Below, piece after piece: positions 1 through 5,254 of a stretch of DNA of 5,706 nucleotides. Below the pieces are notes generated by a model. That model worked only from the letters and a program-made list of their open reading frames with translations. It was not told the origin of the DNA and did no database searches. The position numbers were made by a program, and so were the translations under genes. Origin of the DNA: DATLFP01 sp035540955 (lineage in GTDB: Bacteria > Actinomycetota > Acidimicrobiia > Acidimicrobiales > CADCSY01); assembly GCA_035540955.1 (NCBI GenBank), contig DATLFP010000262.1, forward strand, positions 1-5,706, read 5' to 3'. The stretch's first letter is position 1. Every line of letters begins with the position of its first letter.

Positions 1-237
1 CCGCCCCACCGCCCGCAGGGCCCGGCGCACGAGGTTGTCGTCACCGTCGGTCACCGCCAGCCCCGGCGCCGGCCCGACGATCACCAGCCCGTCGCCCTCG
101 GCGAACACGAGCTCGTCGGCGAGATCCAGGGTGACCATCTCGGCGTCGATCAGGTGATAGCCGTCGTCGCGCACGCCGGTGACGCGCAGCGAGACGGTCA
201 GCTTGGCCGGCGCGAGCACATCGCCAGCCTGCCCCAT
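1..237 (-). CDS. ispE: 4-diphosphocytidyl-2-C-methyl-D-erythritol kinase, N-terminal part (cut by window edge)
   Basis: GHMP-family kinase that phosphorylates CDP-methylerythritol with ATP in the cytoplasmic MEP pathway to isoprenoid precursors. About 79 codons are present and the frame stays open to base 1. Visible family marks are APAKLT at residues 9-14, with the catalytic-type Lys12, then LRVTG, DGYH at 25-28 and DNLVRRALRAV from 67. This matches the N-terminal third of E. coli IspE. The ATP-binding glycine loop lies outside the window. I chose the ATG at 237-235 because it leaves ten residues before AK, close to E. coli. The GTG at 219-217 is an alternative with a GGCAGG 8 nt upstream. 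Either start lies inside the end of rsmA (22 or 40 nt overlap), so translation is probably coupled. Thr14 stands where many homologues have Asn (AKxN). Position after rsmA is the usual actinobacterial arrangement and supports the call. Confidence 0.93.
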   Translation of the reverse strand, partial: MGQAGDVLAPAKLTVSLRVTGVRDDGYHLIDAEMVTLDLADELVFAEGDGLVIVGPAPGLAVTDGDDNLVRRALRAVGR

Positions 238-1016
238 GCCTCGACGTCGAGCTCCTCGGCCCGCGCCTCGGGCCGGATCCCGGCGCACGCGAACGCGCCG
301 TCGTCGACCACGCCCCGCAGTGCCCCGCGCAGCATCTTGCGGCGGTGGGCGAAGCCGGCGCGCACGAGCGGGAACAGCGTCTCCGGCGCGACGTCCACCG
401 CCGGTGCCGTCCGCCGGTCGATCGCCACCACCGCGGAGTCGACCTTGGGGGGCGGCACGAACACCGTCGGGGGCACCCGGGCCACGACCTTCGCCTCGGC
501 CCAGTAGGCGACCTTCACCGAGACGGCGCCATAGTGCTCGTCGCCGACACGGGCCGCCAGTCGCTCGGCCACCTCCCGCTGGACCATGACCACGAGCCGC
601 ACGATCTGCGGCACCCGGTCGAGGAGGTCGGCGACCAGCGGGGTGGCGATGTTGTACGGCAGGTTGGCCACCAGCACCCACGGTCCCTCGCCCAGCAGCT
701 CGCGCCAGTCGAGGGTGAGCGCGTCGGCCTCGACGACCCGCACGCCGTGGGGCTCCACCACCTCCCGGAGCAGCGGCACGAGGTGGCGGTCGATCTCCAC
801 GGCGGTGACCGCCGCCCCGGTCTCGGCCAGGGCCAGGGTCAGCGAACCGAGGCCGGCGCCGATCTCCACCACCCGGTCGCCGGCGCCGACGCCGGCCAGC
901 GCCGCGATGCGCCGGACGGTGTTGGGATCGGCCACGAAGTTCTGGCCCAGGGCTCGGCTCGGGTGGCGGCCGGCGCGCTCGAGGAGCTCGGTGATCTCAC
1001 GGGGCCCCAGCGTCAC
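198..1016 (-). CDS. rsmA: 16S rRNA (adenine1518/1519-N6)-dimethyltransferase RsmA/KsgA
   Basis: Uses S-adenosylmethionine to dimethylate two adjacent adenines in the 3'-terminal helix of 16S rRNA during late 30S assembly. The 272-residue length is normal for the family. Motifs in order: LGQNFVADP at 23-31 (motif X), VVEIGAGLGSLT at 49-60 (SAM-binding motif I), VEID at 73-76 (motif II acidic residue), NLPY at 118-121 (motif IV, catalytic), VMVQREVAERL at 143-153, VPPPKVDS at 187-194 and FAHRRKMLR at 222-230. The start is the GTG at 1016-1014, which shares GTGA with the stop of the upstream RlpA-like gene. There is no clear Shine-Dalgarno sequence, so re-initiation after the upstream stop is likely. 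The frame stays open far upstream, but that part is a shadow of the RlpA-like gene and has no family similarity. The 3' end overlaps ispE. Confidence 0.97.
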   Translation of the reverse strand: MTLGPREITELLERAGRHPSRALGQNFVADPNTVRRIAALAGVGAGDRVVEIGAGLGSLTLALAETGAAVTAVEIDRHLVPLLREVVEPHGVRVVEADALTLDWRELLGEGPWVLVANLPYNIATPLVADLLDRVPQIVRLVVMVQREVAERLAARVGDEHYGAVSVKVAYWAEAKVVARVPPTVFVPPPKVDSAVVAIDRRTAPAVDVAPETLFPLVRAGFAHRRKMLRGALRGVVDDGAFACAGIRPEARAEELDVEAWGRLAMCSRRPS

Positions 1017-1615
1017 CAGTGAATCGTGACATCGATGCGGCCGGCGTCCCTCGAGGTGAGCTGCTCGAACTCCTGCCAGTGGAGGTCGATGATGTAGCCC
1101 TCGACGAACGGGCCGCGATCGCCCACCGTGCACTGCACCGACCGGCCGTTCACGGCGTTGACCGTCACGACCGTGCCCATCGGCAGCGTCTTGTGGGCGC
1201 AGATGCCCGGCTTCCAGTCGTACCAGGTGGCCCGGCCGCTCTCGCTGCCGGTGGCCGGCGGTGGGGCGGGGGGCTCGGTCGGGGGCGGCGCCGGTGCCGC
1301 CGTCGTCGGTGCCGCGGTCGTCGGCGACCGCGCGGCGGTGGTGGTCGTGGTCGCCGGCTTCGGCGCCGCCGTGGTGGTCGTCGTCGCCGGCGCTGCCGCA
1401 GCCACCGGCGCGGGCGCCGTCGTGGTCGTCTCGGGCACGGCGCTCACGAGGGTCGCCGCCAGCGCGTCGGCCACGAGCGGCCGGAGCTCGACGGTGCCCG
1501 AGCCGGCCCGGACCGCCGTGGTCGAGGGCCCGTCGTCGGGGAAGAGGGCCGGGAGCAGCGCGAGCGTCACCGCGATGTTCACCAGCAGCCAGGCGCGCCG
1601 CGGCACCATCCTCAA
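1013..1615 (-). CDS. Secreted RlpA-like double-psi beta-barrel protein at the rpfB position
   Basis: Predicted extracytoplasmic cell-wall protein of about 200 residues. Residues 8-25 form a hydrophobic signal peptide or anchor after a basic start. Residues 62-122 are a Thr/Ala/Pro-rich, probably disordered linker. Residues 127-200 are an RlpA-like double-psi beta-barrel, with GRATWYDW, CAHKTLPMGT, GDRGPF and IIDL blocks. His141 and Asp166 match the conserved His/Asp pair of RlpA lytic transglycosylases. Cys139 and Cys162 are the only cysteines and could form a disulfide. The segment between WY and AH is shorter than in proteobacterial RlpA, as in actinobacterial forms. I see no SPOR, G5, DUF348 or Rpf domain. 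A TTG at 1615 lies 6 nt after AGGGG. The ATG at 1609-1607 is an alternative start with longer spacing. The gene sits between tatD and rsmA, where mycobacteria carry rpfB. The barrel assignment is firm; peptidoglycan cleavage is inferred from the family. Confidence 0.9.
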   Translation of the reverse strand: MRMVPRRAWLLVNIAVTLALLPALFPDDGPSTTAVRAGSGTVELRPLVADALAATLVSAVPETTTTAPAPVAAAAPATTTTTAAPKPATTTTTAARSPTTAAPTTAAPAPPPTEPPAPPPATGSESGRATWYDWKPGICAHKTLPMGTVVTVNAVNGRSVQCTVGDRGPFVEGYIIDLHWQEFEQLTSRDAGRIDVTIHW

Positions 1616-1691
1616 CGAAGACCCCTACTCCCTGGACCGGTCCGGAACCCGACGACCGTAGGAGGGGTCGTAACCAGACCGCAAACAAGAG
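1616..1691 (-). promoter_or_regulatory. Leader region of the RlpA-like gene: possible promoter and competing hairpins
   Basis: This is the only sizeable gap inside the metG-to-ispE cluster. Read on the minus strand it holds TTGCGG (1684-1679), an 18-nt spacer and TACGGT (1660-1655), which fits an actinobacterial -35/-10 pair with a TANNNT -10. It also holds a perfect 6-bp stem (1666-1671 with 1652-1657, 8-nt loop). A 7-bp pairing of GACCCCT (1669-1663) with AGGGGTC (1626-1620) would cover the AGGGG ribosome binding site of the RlpA-like gene. The two pairings share bases 1666-1669 and exclude each other. A 10-bp palindrome, GGACCGGTCC, lies at 1634-1643. If the suggested promoter is the real one, the upstream halves of both stems are not transcribed from it. 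They would matter only in read-through RNA from tatD. All of this is pattern-based. Confidence 0.35.
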
Positions 1692-2450
1692 CTAGGGGTT
1701 GAGGAACACCTGCTCGGCGGTGGTGGAGGTCGCCCGCTCGACCTCCTCGACGGGCACGTCCTTGGCGGCGGCGACCCCGGCGCCGACGAGGGGCACCCAT
1801 GCCGGCCGGTTGCGCTGGCCCCGGTTGGGCGCCGGCGCCAGGTACGGCGCGTCGGTCTCGACCAGCAGGCGGTCGAGGGGGCACACGGCGGCGGCGGCCC
1901 GGACGTCGGACGCGGTCTTGAAGGTGACGATGCCGCTGAAGCTGAGGACGGCGCCGAGGTCGAGGGCCCGCCGGGCCTCGTCGGGCCCGCCGGTGAAGCA
2001 GTGGAACACGGTCCGGGCCGGGACCCCCTCGCCGGTGAGGATGTCGAACGTGTCGTCCCACGCGTCGCGGGTGTGGATCACGAGGGCGAGGTCGTGCGCG
2101 TGGGCCAGCGCCACCTGGGCGGCGAACACGTCGCGCTGGGTCTCGCGGGGCGAGTGGTCGTAGTGGAAGTCGAGCCCGCACTCGCCGACGGCCACCACCT
2201 TCGGGTCGCCGAGCAGGTCGACGATGGCCGCGAGGTCCGCGTCGGCGGCGTCGTGGGGGTGGACCCCGGCCGTGGCCCACACGTCGTCGTGGCGGCGGGC
2301 CACGTCGAGCACGGCGCGCGAGGTGGCAGCGTCGGTGCCGACGGTGACGAACCGGCCGACACCCGCGGCGCGGGCGTCGGCCAGGTCGTCCTCGCCCACC
2401 GACCGGTCCCCCTCGCCGTAGGGGACGTGGCAGTGGCTGTCAGTCCACAC
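1692..2450 (-). CDS. tatD: TatD-family metal-dependent hydrolase (putative DNase)
   Basis: Cytoplasmic TIM-barrel metallohydrolase of the amidohydrolase superfamily. Family members act as 3'-5' exonucleases or DNases, some linked to DNA repair. The physiological substrate here cannot be read from sequence. The protein has 252 residues, a normal length. Metal-ligand motifs are all present: DSHCH with His6 and His8, GECGLDFHY with Glu90, IHTRDAWDDT with His126, VFHCFTGG with His150, and VETDAPYL with Asp200. NRPAWVPLV at 214-222 is the usual C-terminal block. The start is the GTG at 2450-2448, placing DSHCH at residues 4-8 as expected. It overlaps the end of metG by 11 nt and has no visible Shine-Dalgarno sequence, so translation is likely coupled to metG. 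The metG-tatD pairing is widespread in Gram-positive bacteria. Confidence 0.95.
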   Translation of the reverse strand: MWTDSHCHVPYGEGDRSVGEDDLADARAAGVGRFVTVGTDAATSRAVLDVARRHDDVWATAGVHPHDAADADLAAIVDLLGDPKVVAVGECGLDFHYDHSPRETQRDVFAAQVALAHAHDLALVIHTRDAWDDTFDILTGEGVPARTVFHCFTGGPDEARRALDLGAVLSFSGIVTFKTASDVRAAAAVCPLDRLLVETDAPYLAPAPNRGQRNRPAWVPLVGAGVAAAKDVPVEEVERATSTTAEQVFLNP

Positions 2451-3951
2451 GGACCCGGGGGAACAGCGGGCTGCCCTTGGTCACCGAGAGCCCGCCGGGG
2501 TAGCCGCCCCAGGTGACGTCGGCCGGCACCCGCCGGCCTTGGGGCTCGCCGTCGAGCCCGATGCGCGACCAGATCTCCCGCACCGTCGACGGCAGCGCCG
2601 GCGACGCGAGGATCGCCACGATCCGCACCACCTCGAGGGCGTCACCGAGGACGCGGTCGACCTCGGCCCCGGGCTCGGCCTTCCACGGCTCGTTGGCCTC
2701 GAGGTGCGCGTTCGCCTCGCGGATGAGCCGCCACGTCGCGTCGAGGGCCTCGTCGGGCCGGAACCGATCCCACGCCGCGGTCGCGGCCGCGACGACCTCG
2801 GCGGCGACCTCGGCCAGCGGGCTGGCGGGATCGGGCGCCGGGCCGATGCCCCCGCACTGCTTGCCGATGACGGTGGCCACCCGGCTCACCAGGTTGCCGA
2901 GGTTGTTGGCGAGGTCGCTGTTGTAGCGGGCGACCATGCCCTCGTAGCTGAAGTCGCCGTCGTTGCCGAAGGCCACGTCGCGGAGGAAGTGGTACCGGTA
3001 GGCGTCGACGCCGAAGTCGGCCACGAGGTCGCTGGGCGCGATCTGGTTGAGGGCGGTCTTGCTCATCTTCGCCCCGCCGACCAGGAGCCAGCCGTGGACC
3101 TGCACCCGCTTGGGCGGCAGCTCGCCGGCGGCGAGCAGCATGGCCGGCCACCACACGCAGTGGAACCGGATGATCTCCTTGCCGATGACGTGGTGCACGT
3201 TCGGCCACCACGTGTCGAACCGGGCCCGGTCGGTGCCGTAGCCGACCGCGGTGCAGTAGTTGATGAGCGCGTCGTACCAAACGTAGAAGACGTGCTTGTC
3301 GTCCCAGGGCACGGGGACGCCCCAGTCGATCGAGGTGCGGGTGATCGAGATGTCCTGGAGGCCCTGCTTGATGAACCCCAGCGCCTCGTTGCGCTTGGTG
3401 AGGGGCTGGACGAGGTCGGGCCGCTCGTCGTAGAGGCGCAGCAGGGGCTCCTCGAACCGGGAGAGCCGGAAGAAGTAGTTCTCCTCGGCGAGGACCTCGA
3501 GGGGCTTGTCGTGCACCGGGCACTGGCCGTCGGGCGCTTGGGCCTCGGTGTAGTAGTCCTCGCAGCTCACGCAATAGAGGCCCTCGTAGCGGTCGAGCTC
3601 GATGTGGCCGTTGTCGCGGATCTTCGTGAGCAGGGCCTGGACCGACGCGTAGTGGCGGGGCTCGCTCGTGCGGATGAAGTCGTCGTGGCTGATGTCGAGC
3701 TGCTCCCACGCCTGCCGGTACCGCTCGCTGGTGCGATCGACCAGCTCGCGGGGCGTGAGGCCCTGGGCCTCGGCCGCCCGCTGGATCTTGAGGCCGTGCT
3801 CGTCGGTGCCGGTGAGGAAGGTGACCTCGTCGCCGAGCAGCCGGTGCCAGCGGGCGATGGCGTCGCAGTTGACCGTCGTGTAGGCGTGCCCGATGTGGGG
3901 CGCGTCGTTGCCGTAGTAGATCGGCGTCGTGATGTAGAAGTGCTCGCTCAC
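2440..3951 (-). CDS. metG: Methionyl-tRNA synthetase
   Basis: Class I aminoacyl-tRNA synthetase that charges initiator and elongator tRNA(Met) with methionine in the cytoplasm. The 503-residue protein shows HIGH at 19-22 (PHIGHAYTT), a single zinc-knuckle set CVSC (127-130) plus CPVH (144-147), WYDALINY at 225-232, and KMSKT at 295-299 as the KMSKS loop. The alpha-helical anticodon-binding region follows, with NNLGNLVSR at 349-357. There is no C-terminal EMAP-like tRNA-binding domain, so this is the short form. The start is the GTG at 3951-3949, with GAGGAG 8 nt upstream, a strong ribosome binding site. No other start fits the N-terminus FYITTPIYYGNDAPHIGHAY. It appears to head the unit metG-tatD-RlpA-like-rsmA-ispE and is preceded by a leader of about 120 nt with possible regulatory structure. 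Confidence 0.98.
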   Translation of the reverse strand: MSEHFYITTPIYYGNDAPHIGHAYTTVNCDAIARWHRLLGDEVTFLTGTDEHGLKIQRAAEAQGLTPRELVDRTSERYRQAWEQLDISHDDFIRTSEPRHYASVQALLTKIRDNGHIELDRYEGLYCVSCEDYYTEAQAPDGQCPVHDKPLEVLAEENYFFRLSRFEEPLLRLYDERPDLVQPLTKRNEALGFIKQGLQDISITRTSIDWGVPVPWDDKHVFYVWYDALINYCTAVGYGTDRARFDTWWPNVHHVIGKEIIRFHCVWWPAMLLAAGELPPKRVQVHGWLLVGGAKMSKTALNQIAPSDLVADFGVDAYRYHFLRDVAFGNDGDFSYEGMVARYNSDLANNLGNLVSRVATVIGKQCGGIGPAPDPASPLAEVAAEVVAAATAAWDRFRPDEALDATWRLIREANAHLEANEPWKAEPGAEVDRVLGDALEVVRIVAILASPALPSTVREIWSRIGLDGEPQGRRVPADVTWGGYPGGLSVTKGSPLFPRVRVD

Positions 3952-3971
3952 CGTCGGTGCTCCTCGTCGTG

Positions 3972-4002
3972 CGCTCGGGCGTCGGATCCGGTCCCCCGAG
4001 CG
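3972..4002 (-). repeat. Hairpin in the metG leader
   Basis: Perfect 8-bp inverted repeat: CGCTCGGG at 4002-3995 pairs with CCCGAGCG at 3979-3972 on the minus strand. The 15-nt loop includes the palindrome CGGATCCG (3983-3990). It ends 10 nt before the GAGGAG ribosome binding site of metG, so it would fold in the metG 5' UTR. There is no U-tract, so a classical terminator is unlikely. It may affect ribosome access or RNA stability, but in DNA this rich in GC an 8-bp stem can also arise by chance. Confidence 0.4.
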
Positions 4003-4015
4003 GCGAGCGGGCGCG

Positions 4016-4072
4016 TCAGCCCTGGAGCCCCTCGGGGCCCGTCATCGGGCGGAAGGTGAGCGCGCAGGTCAC
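4016..4072 (-). CDS. Possible leaderless 18-codon upstream ORF in the metG leader
   Basis: A short frame starts at GTG (4072-4070) and ends at TGA (4018-4016), giving MTCALTFRPMTGPEGLQG. A TACCCT hexamer (4085-4080), matching the actinobacterial -10 form TANNNT, lies 7 nt upstream. That spacing would make the GTG the first codon of a leaderless transcript. An in-frame ATG at 4078-4076 lies too close to the -10 to be leaderless from it. There is no Shine-Dalgarno sequence. The peptide has no known family and holds one Cys and one internal Met, too little for a clear amino-acid attenuator. It could be a leader peptide for metG, whose start lies 64 nt after the stop, or simply chance. Confidence 0.25.
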   Translation of the reverse strand: MTCALTFRPMTGPEGLQG

Positions 4073-4079
4073 GACCATC

Positions 4080-4085
4080 AGGGTA
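4080..4085 (-). promoter_or_regulatory. Candidate -10 element for the metG transcription unit
   Basis: TACCCT on the minus strand (4085-4080) fits the TANNNT form of actinobacterial housekeeping -10 elements. It lies just downstream of the rmuC hairpin and gives a metG leader of about 120 nt. No good -35 hexamer stands 16-19 nt upstream, since that stretch is occupied by one arm of the inverted repeat. The call rests on one hexamer and its position in a gap. Confidence 0.35.
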
Positions 4086-4092
4086 GCGCCAT

Positions 4093-4144
4093 CCGTTGTG
4101 CGCGTTCGTGCCGGTATCCCGGCCGGCACGAACGCGCACAACGG
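4093..4144 (-). terminator. 22-bp perfect inverted repeat after rmuC, probable U-less terminator
   Basis: Arms 4093-4114 and 4123-4144 are perfect reverse complements over 22 bp, with an 8-nt loop at 4115-4122. The plus-strand left arm begins CCGTTGTGCGCG and ends TTCGTGCCGG. The stem begins one base after the rmuC stop codon (4148-4146). It is followed on the minus strand by ATGGCGCTACC, with no T-run. Long GC-rich stems without a U-tract are proposed as terminators or RNA 3'-end stabilisers in actinobacteria, and the placement between rmuC and metG fits that. Other readings are a dispersed palindromic repeat or a protein-binding site. Confidence 0.7.
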
Positions 4145-4145
4145 T

Positions 4146-5114
4146 TCAGTCGCTGCGGTGCACGACGTGAAGGGCGGGTTCGCGGGCGCGGCGCAGCTCT
4201 TCGACGCGGGCGAGGGGGCGCTCGAGGGCGCGGCGGCGGGTGCCGGCCAGCTCGCCGTAGGCCCGCTCCACGGCATCGACGGCGCGGCCCACCTTGTCGA
4301 GGGACGAGCAGAAGCGGTCCCACTCCTGCACGAAGGTCCCCAACACCGCGAGCACCTCGCCCGAGGTCCGCTCGAGCGCGGCCGCCTCCGACGCCCGCCG
4401 GACCACGGCCAGCACGGCGAACAGGGTCATCGGCGAGCACAGCACGACGTGCTGGCGGAGCGCGTCGTCGATGAGGCCGGGGTCGTGCTCGTGCACGTAG
4501 GAGTAGATCGACTCGTTGGGCAGGAACAGGAGCACGTAGTCGAGGGTGCCGCCGGCGGGGTCGACGTAGCCCCGGCCGGTGAGCTCGCGCACCCGGGCCC
4601 GCACGTCACGGAGGAACGCGGTGCGCAGCGCGTCGCGCTCGGCCTCGGTGGCGGCGTCGAGGCACCGGACGTAGTTCGCGATCGGGAACTTGACGTCCAT
4701 GTGGAGCACCTGGCTCCCGGGGAGGAGGAAGGTCACGTCGGGCACGGTGCCGTGCCGCGTCGCCCGCTGCTTCACGTACGAGACGCCCTCGACCAGCCCC
4801 GCCGCCCGCAGGACGTCCTCGGCCATGCGCTCGCCCCACTGGCCCCGCGCCTTGGGGCTGGCGAGCACCTCCCGGAGGGCGCCGGCGGTGGCGGTGAGCA
4901 CCGCGGTCTGCTCGCCATGGCTCGCCAGCTGGGCCCGGAGCTCGCCGCTCGAGGCAGCGAGCGACGTGTGCAGGCGGGCGACCTGGTCGCGCAGGGCCCG
5001 CAGCTCACCGGCGTCGACCGGCGGGGCGAGCGGGTGGCGGCGGGCGAGCCAGCGCCAGCCGGCGACGACGACCACGCCGGCCACGGCACCGATGCAGAGG
5101 GCGATCACGTCCAT
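4146..5114 (-). CDS. rmuC: DNA recombination protein RmuC homologue
   Basis: RmuC-family protein, annotated by homology as a nuclease-like protein limiting recombination at inverted repeats; its biochemical activity is little known. The 322-residue form has an N-terminal membrane segment (residues about 2-20), a probable coiled coil (33-85) and the RmuC domain. Domain marks are RGQWGE at 90-95, VPDVTFLLP at 124-132, MDVKFPIANY at 139-148, FLPNESIYSY at 197-206 and CSPMTLFAVL at 226-235. I chose ATG 5114-5112 because the membrane segment then starts at once, as in the family. A frame extension to ATG 5192 adds 26 Pro/Ala-rich residues, reaches almost to the upstream dyad, and looks non-coding. 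There is no Shine-Dalgarno sequence. CATGCT lies 6 nt upstream of the ATG, so a leaderless start from a weak -10 is possible. The gene ends at the 22-bp hairpin and is divergent from the gene at 5255. Confidence 0.92.
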   Translation of the reverse strand: MDVIALCIGAVAGVVVVAGWRWLARRHPLAPPVDAGELRALRDQVARLHTSLAASSGELRAQLASHGEQTAVLTATAGALREVLASPKARGQWGERMAEDVLRAAGLVEGVSYVKQRATRHGTVPDVTFLLPGSQVLHMDVKFPIANYVRCLDAATEAERDALRTAFLRDVRARVRELTGRGYVDPAGGTLDYVLLFLPNESIYSYVHEHDPGLIDDALRQHVVLCSPMTLFAVLAVVRRASEAAALERTSGEVLAVLGTFVQEWDRFCSSLDKVGRAVDAVERAYGELAGTRRRALERPLARVEELRRAREPALHVVHRSD

Positions 5115-5162
5115 GGGGCCAGCATGACGAGGGGGTGTGACATCGATGCGCGAAGCAGGACC

Positions 5163-5176
5163 CGGCGGCGCCGCCG
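5163..5176. repeat. 14-bp GC palindrome in the divergent intergenic region
   Basis: CGGCGGCGCCGCCG is a perfect palindrome between rmuC and the plus-strand gene. It is pure G/C and made of CGG/CCG triplets, so it has low information and may be a compositional accident. It could form a small hairpin in a transcript of either strand or be part of a control region with the dyad next to it. Confidence 0.3.
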
Positions 5177-5192
5177 CCGAAAGGGGCCTCAT

Positions 5193-5212
5193 GACGTGAC
5201 CACGGTCACGTC
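5193..5212. promoter_or_regulatory. 20-bp operator-like dyad (9-bp arms, 2-bp spacer)
   Basis: GACGTGACC-AC-GGTCACGTC reads the same on both strands apart from the central two bases. It lies 42 bp before the ATG of the plus-strand gene and 78 bp before the rmuC start, in the divergent intergenic region. Length, symmetry and mixed composition are typical of a site bound by a dimeric regulator such as the TetR or GntR families. I cannot name the regulator. As RNA it could also form a 9-bp stem, but a 2-nt loop would force the inner pairs open. Confidence 0.5.
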
Positions 5213-5254
5213 GGGCGGCAGCCGGGGGGCACGCCGCCGTGAGGGGGTCAGATC

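Noticed and set aside
1260..1430. Repetitive GTGGTCGTC/GCCGCC tract that looks like a tandem repeat
   Set aside because: It is the coding DNA for the Thr/Ala/Pro linker of the RlpA-like protein, and the units are irregular. No array or CRISPR structure is present.
1634..1643. Palindrome GGACCGGTCC as a separate operator
   Set aside because: A single 10-bp palindrome in GC-rich DNA is weak evidence. It is noted within the leader region and not called as its own site.
1017..1688. Long upstream extension of the rsmA frame
   Set aside because: The residues before the GTG at 1016 are an out-of-frame reading of the RlpA-like gene, and RsmA family similarity starts right after that GTG.
2539..4059. 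Plus-strand open frame of 506 codons opposite metG
   Set aside because: It lies antisense to the clear metG gene and encodes a Val/Asp/Glu/Gly-rich sequence with no domain. Such frames are expected on the opposite strand of GC-rich genes with G/C third positions.
5137..5150. 14-nt repeat GTGACATCGATGCG shared with 1026-1039
   Set aside because: One copy is inside the coding end of the RlpA-like gene and the other is intergenic. With only two copies and no symmetry beyond ATCGAT, chance is a fair explanation.
5115..5192. 26-residue N-terminal extension of RmuC from ATG 5192
   Set aside because: The extension is Pro/Ala-rich and intergenic in character, and it would bury the N-terminal membrane segment that normally opens the protein.
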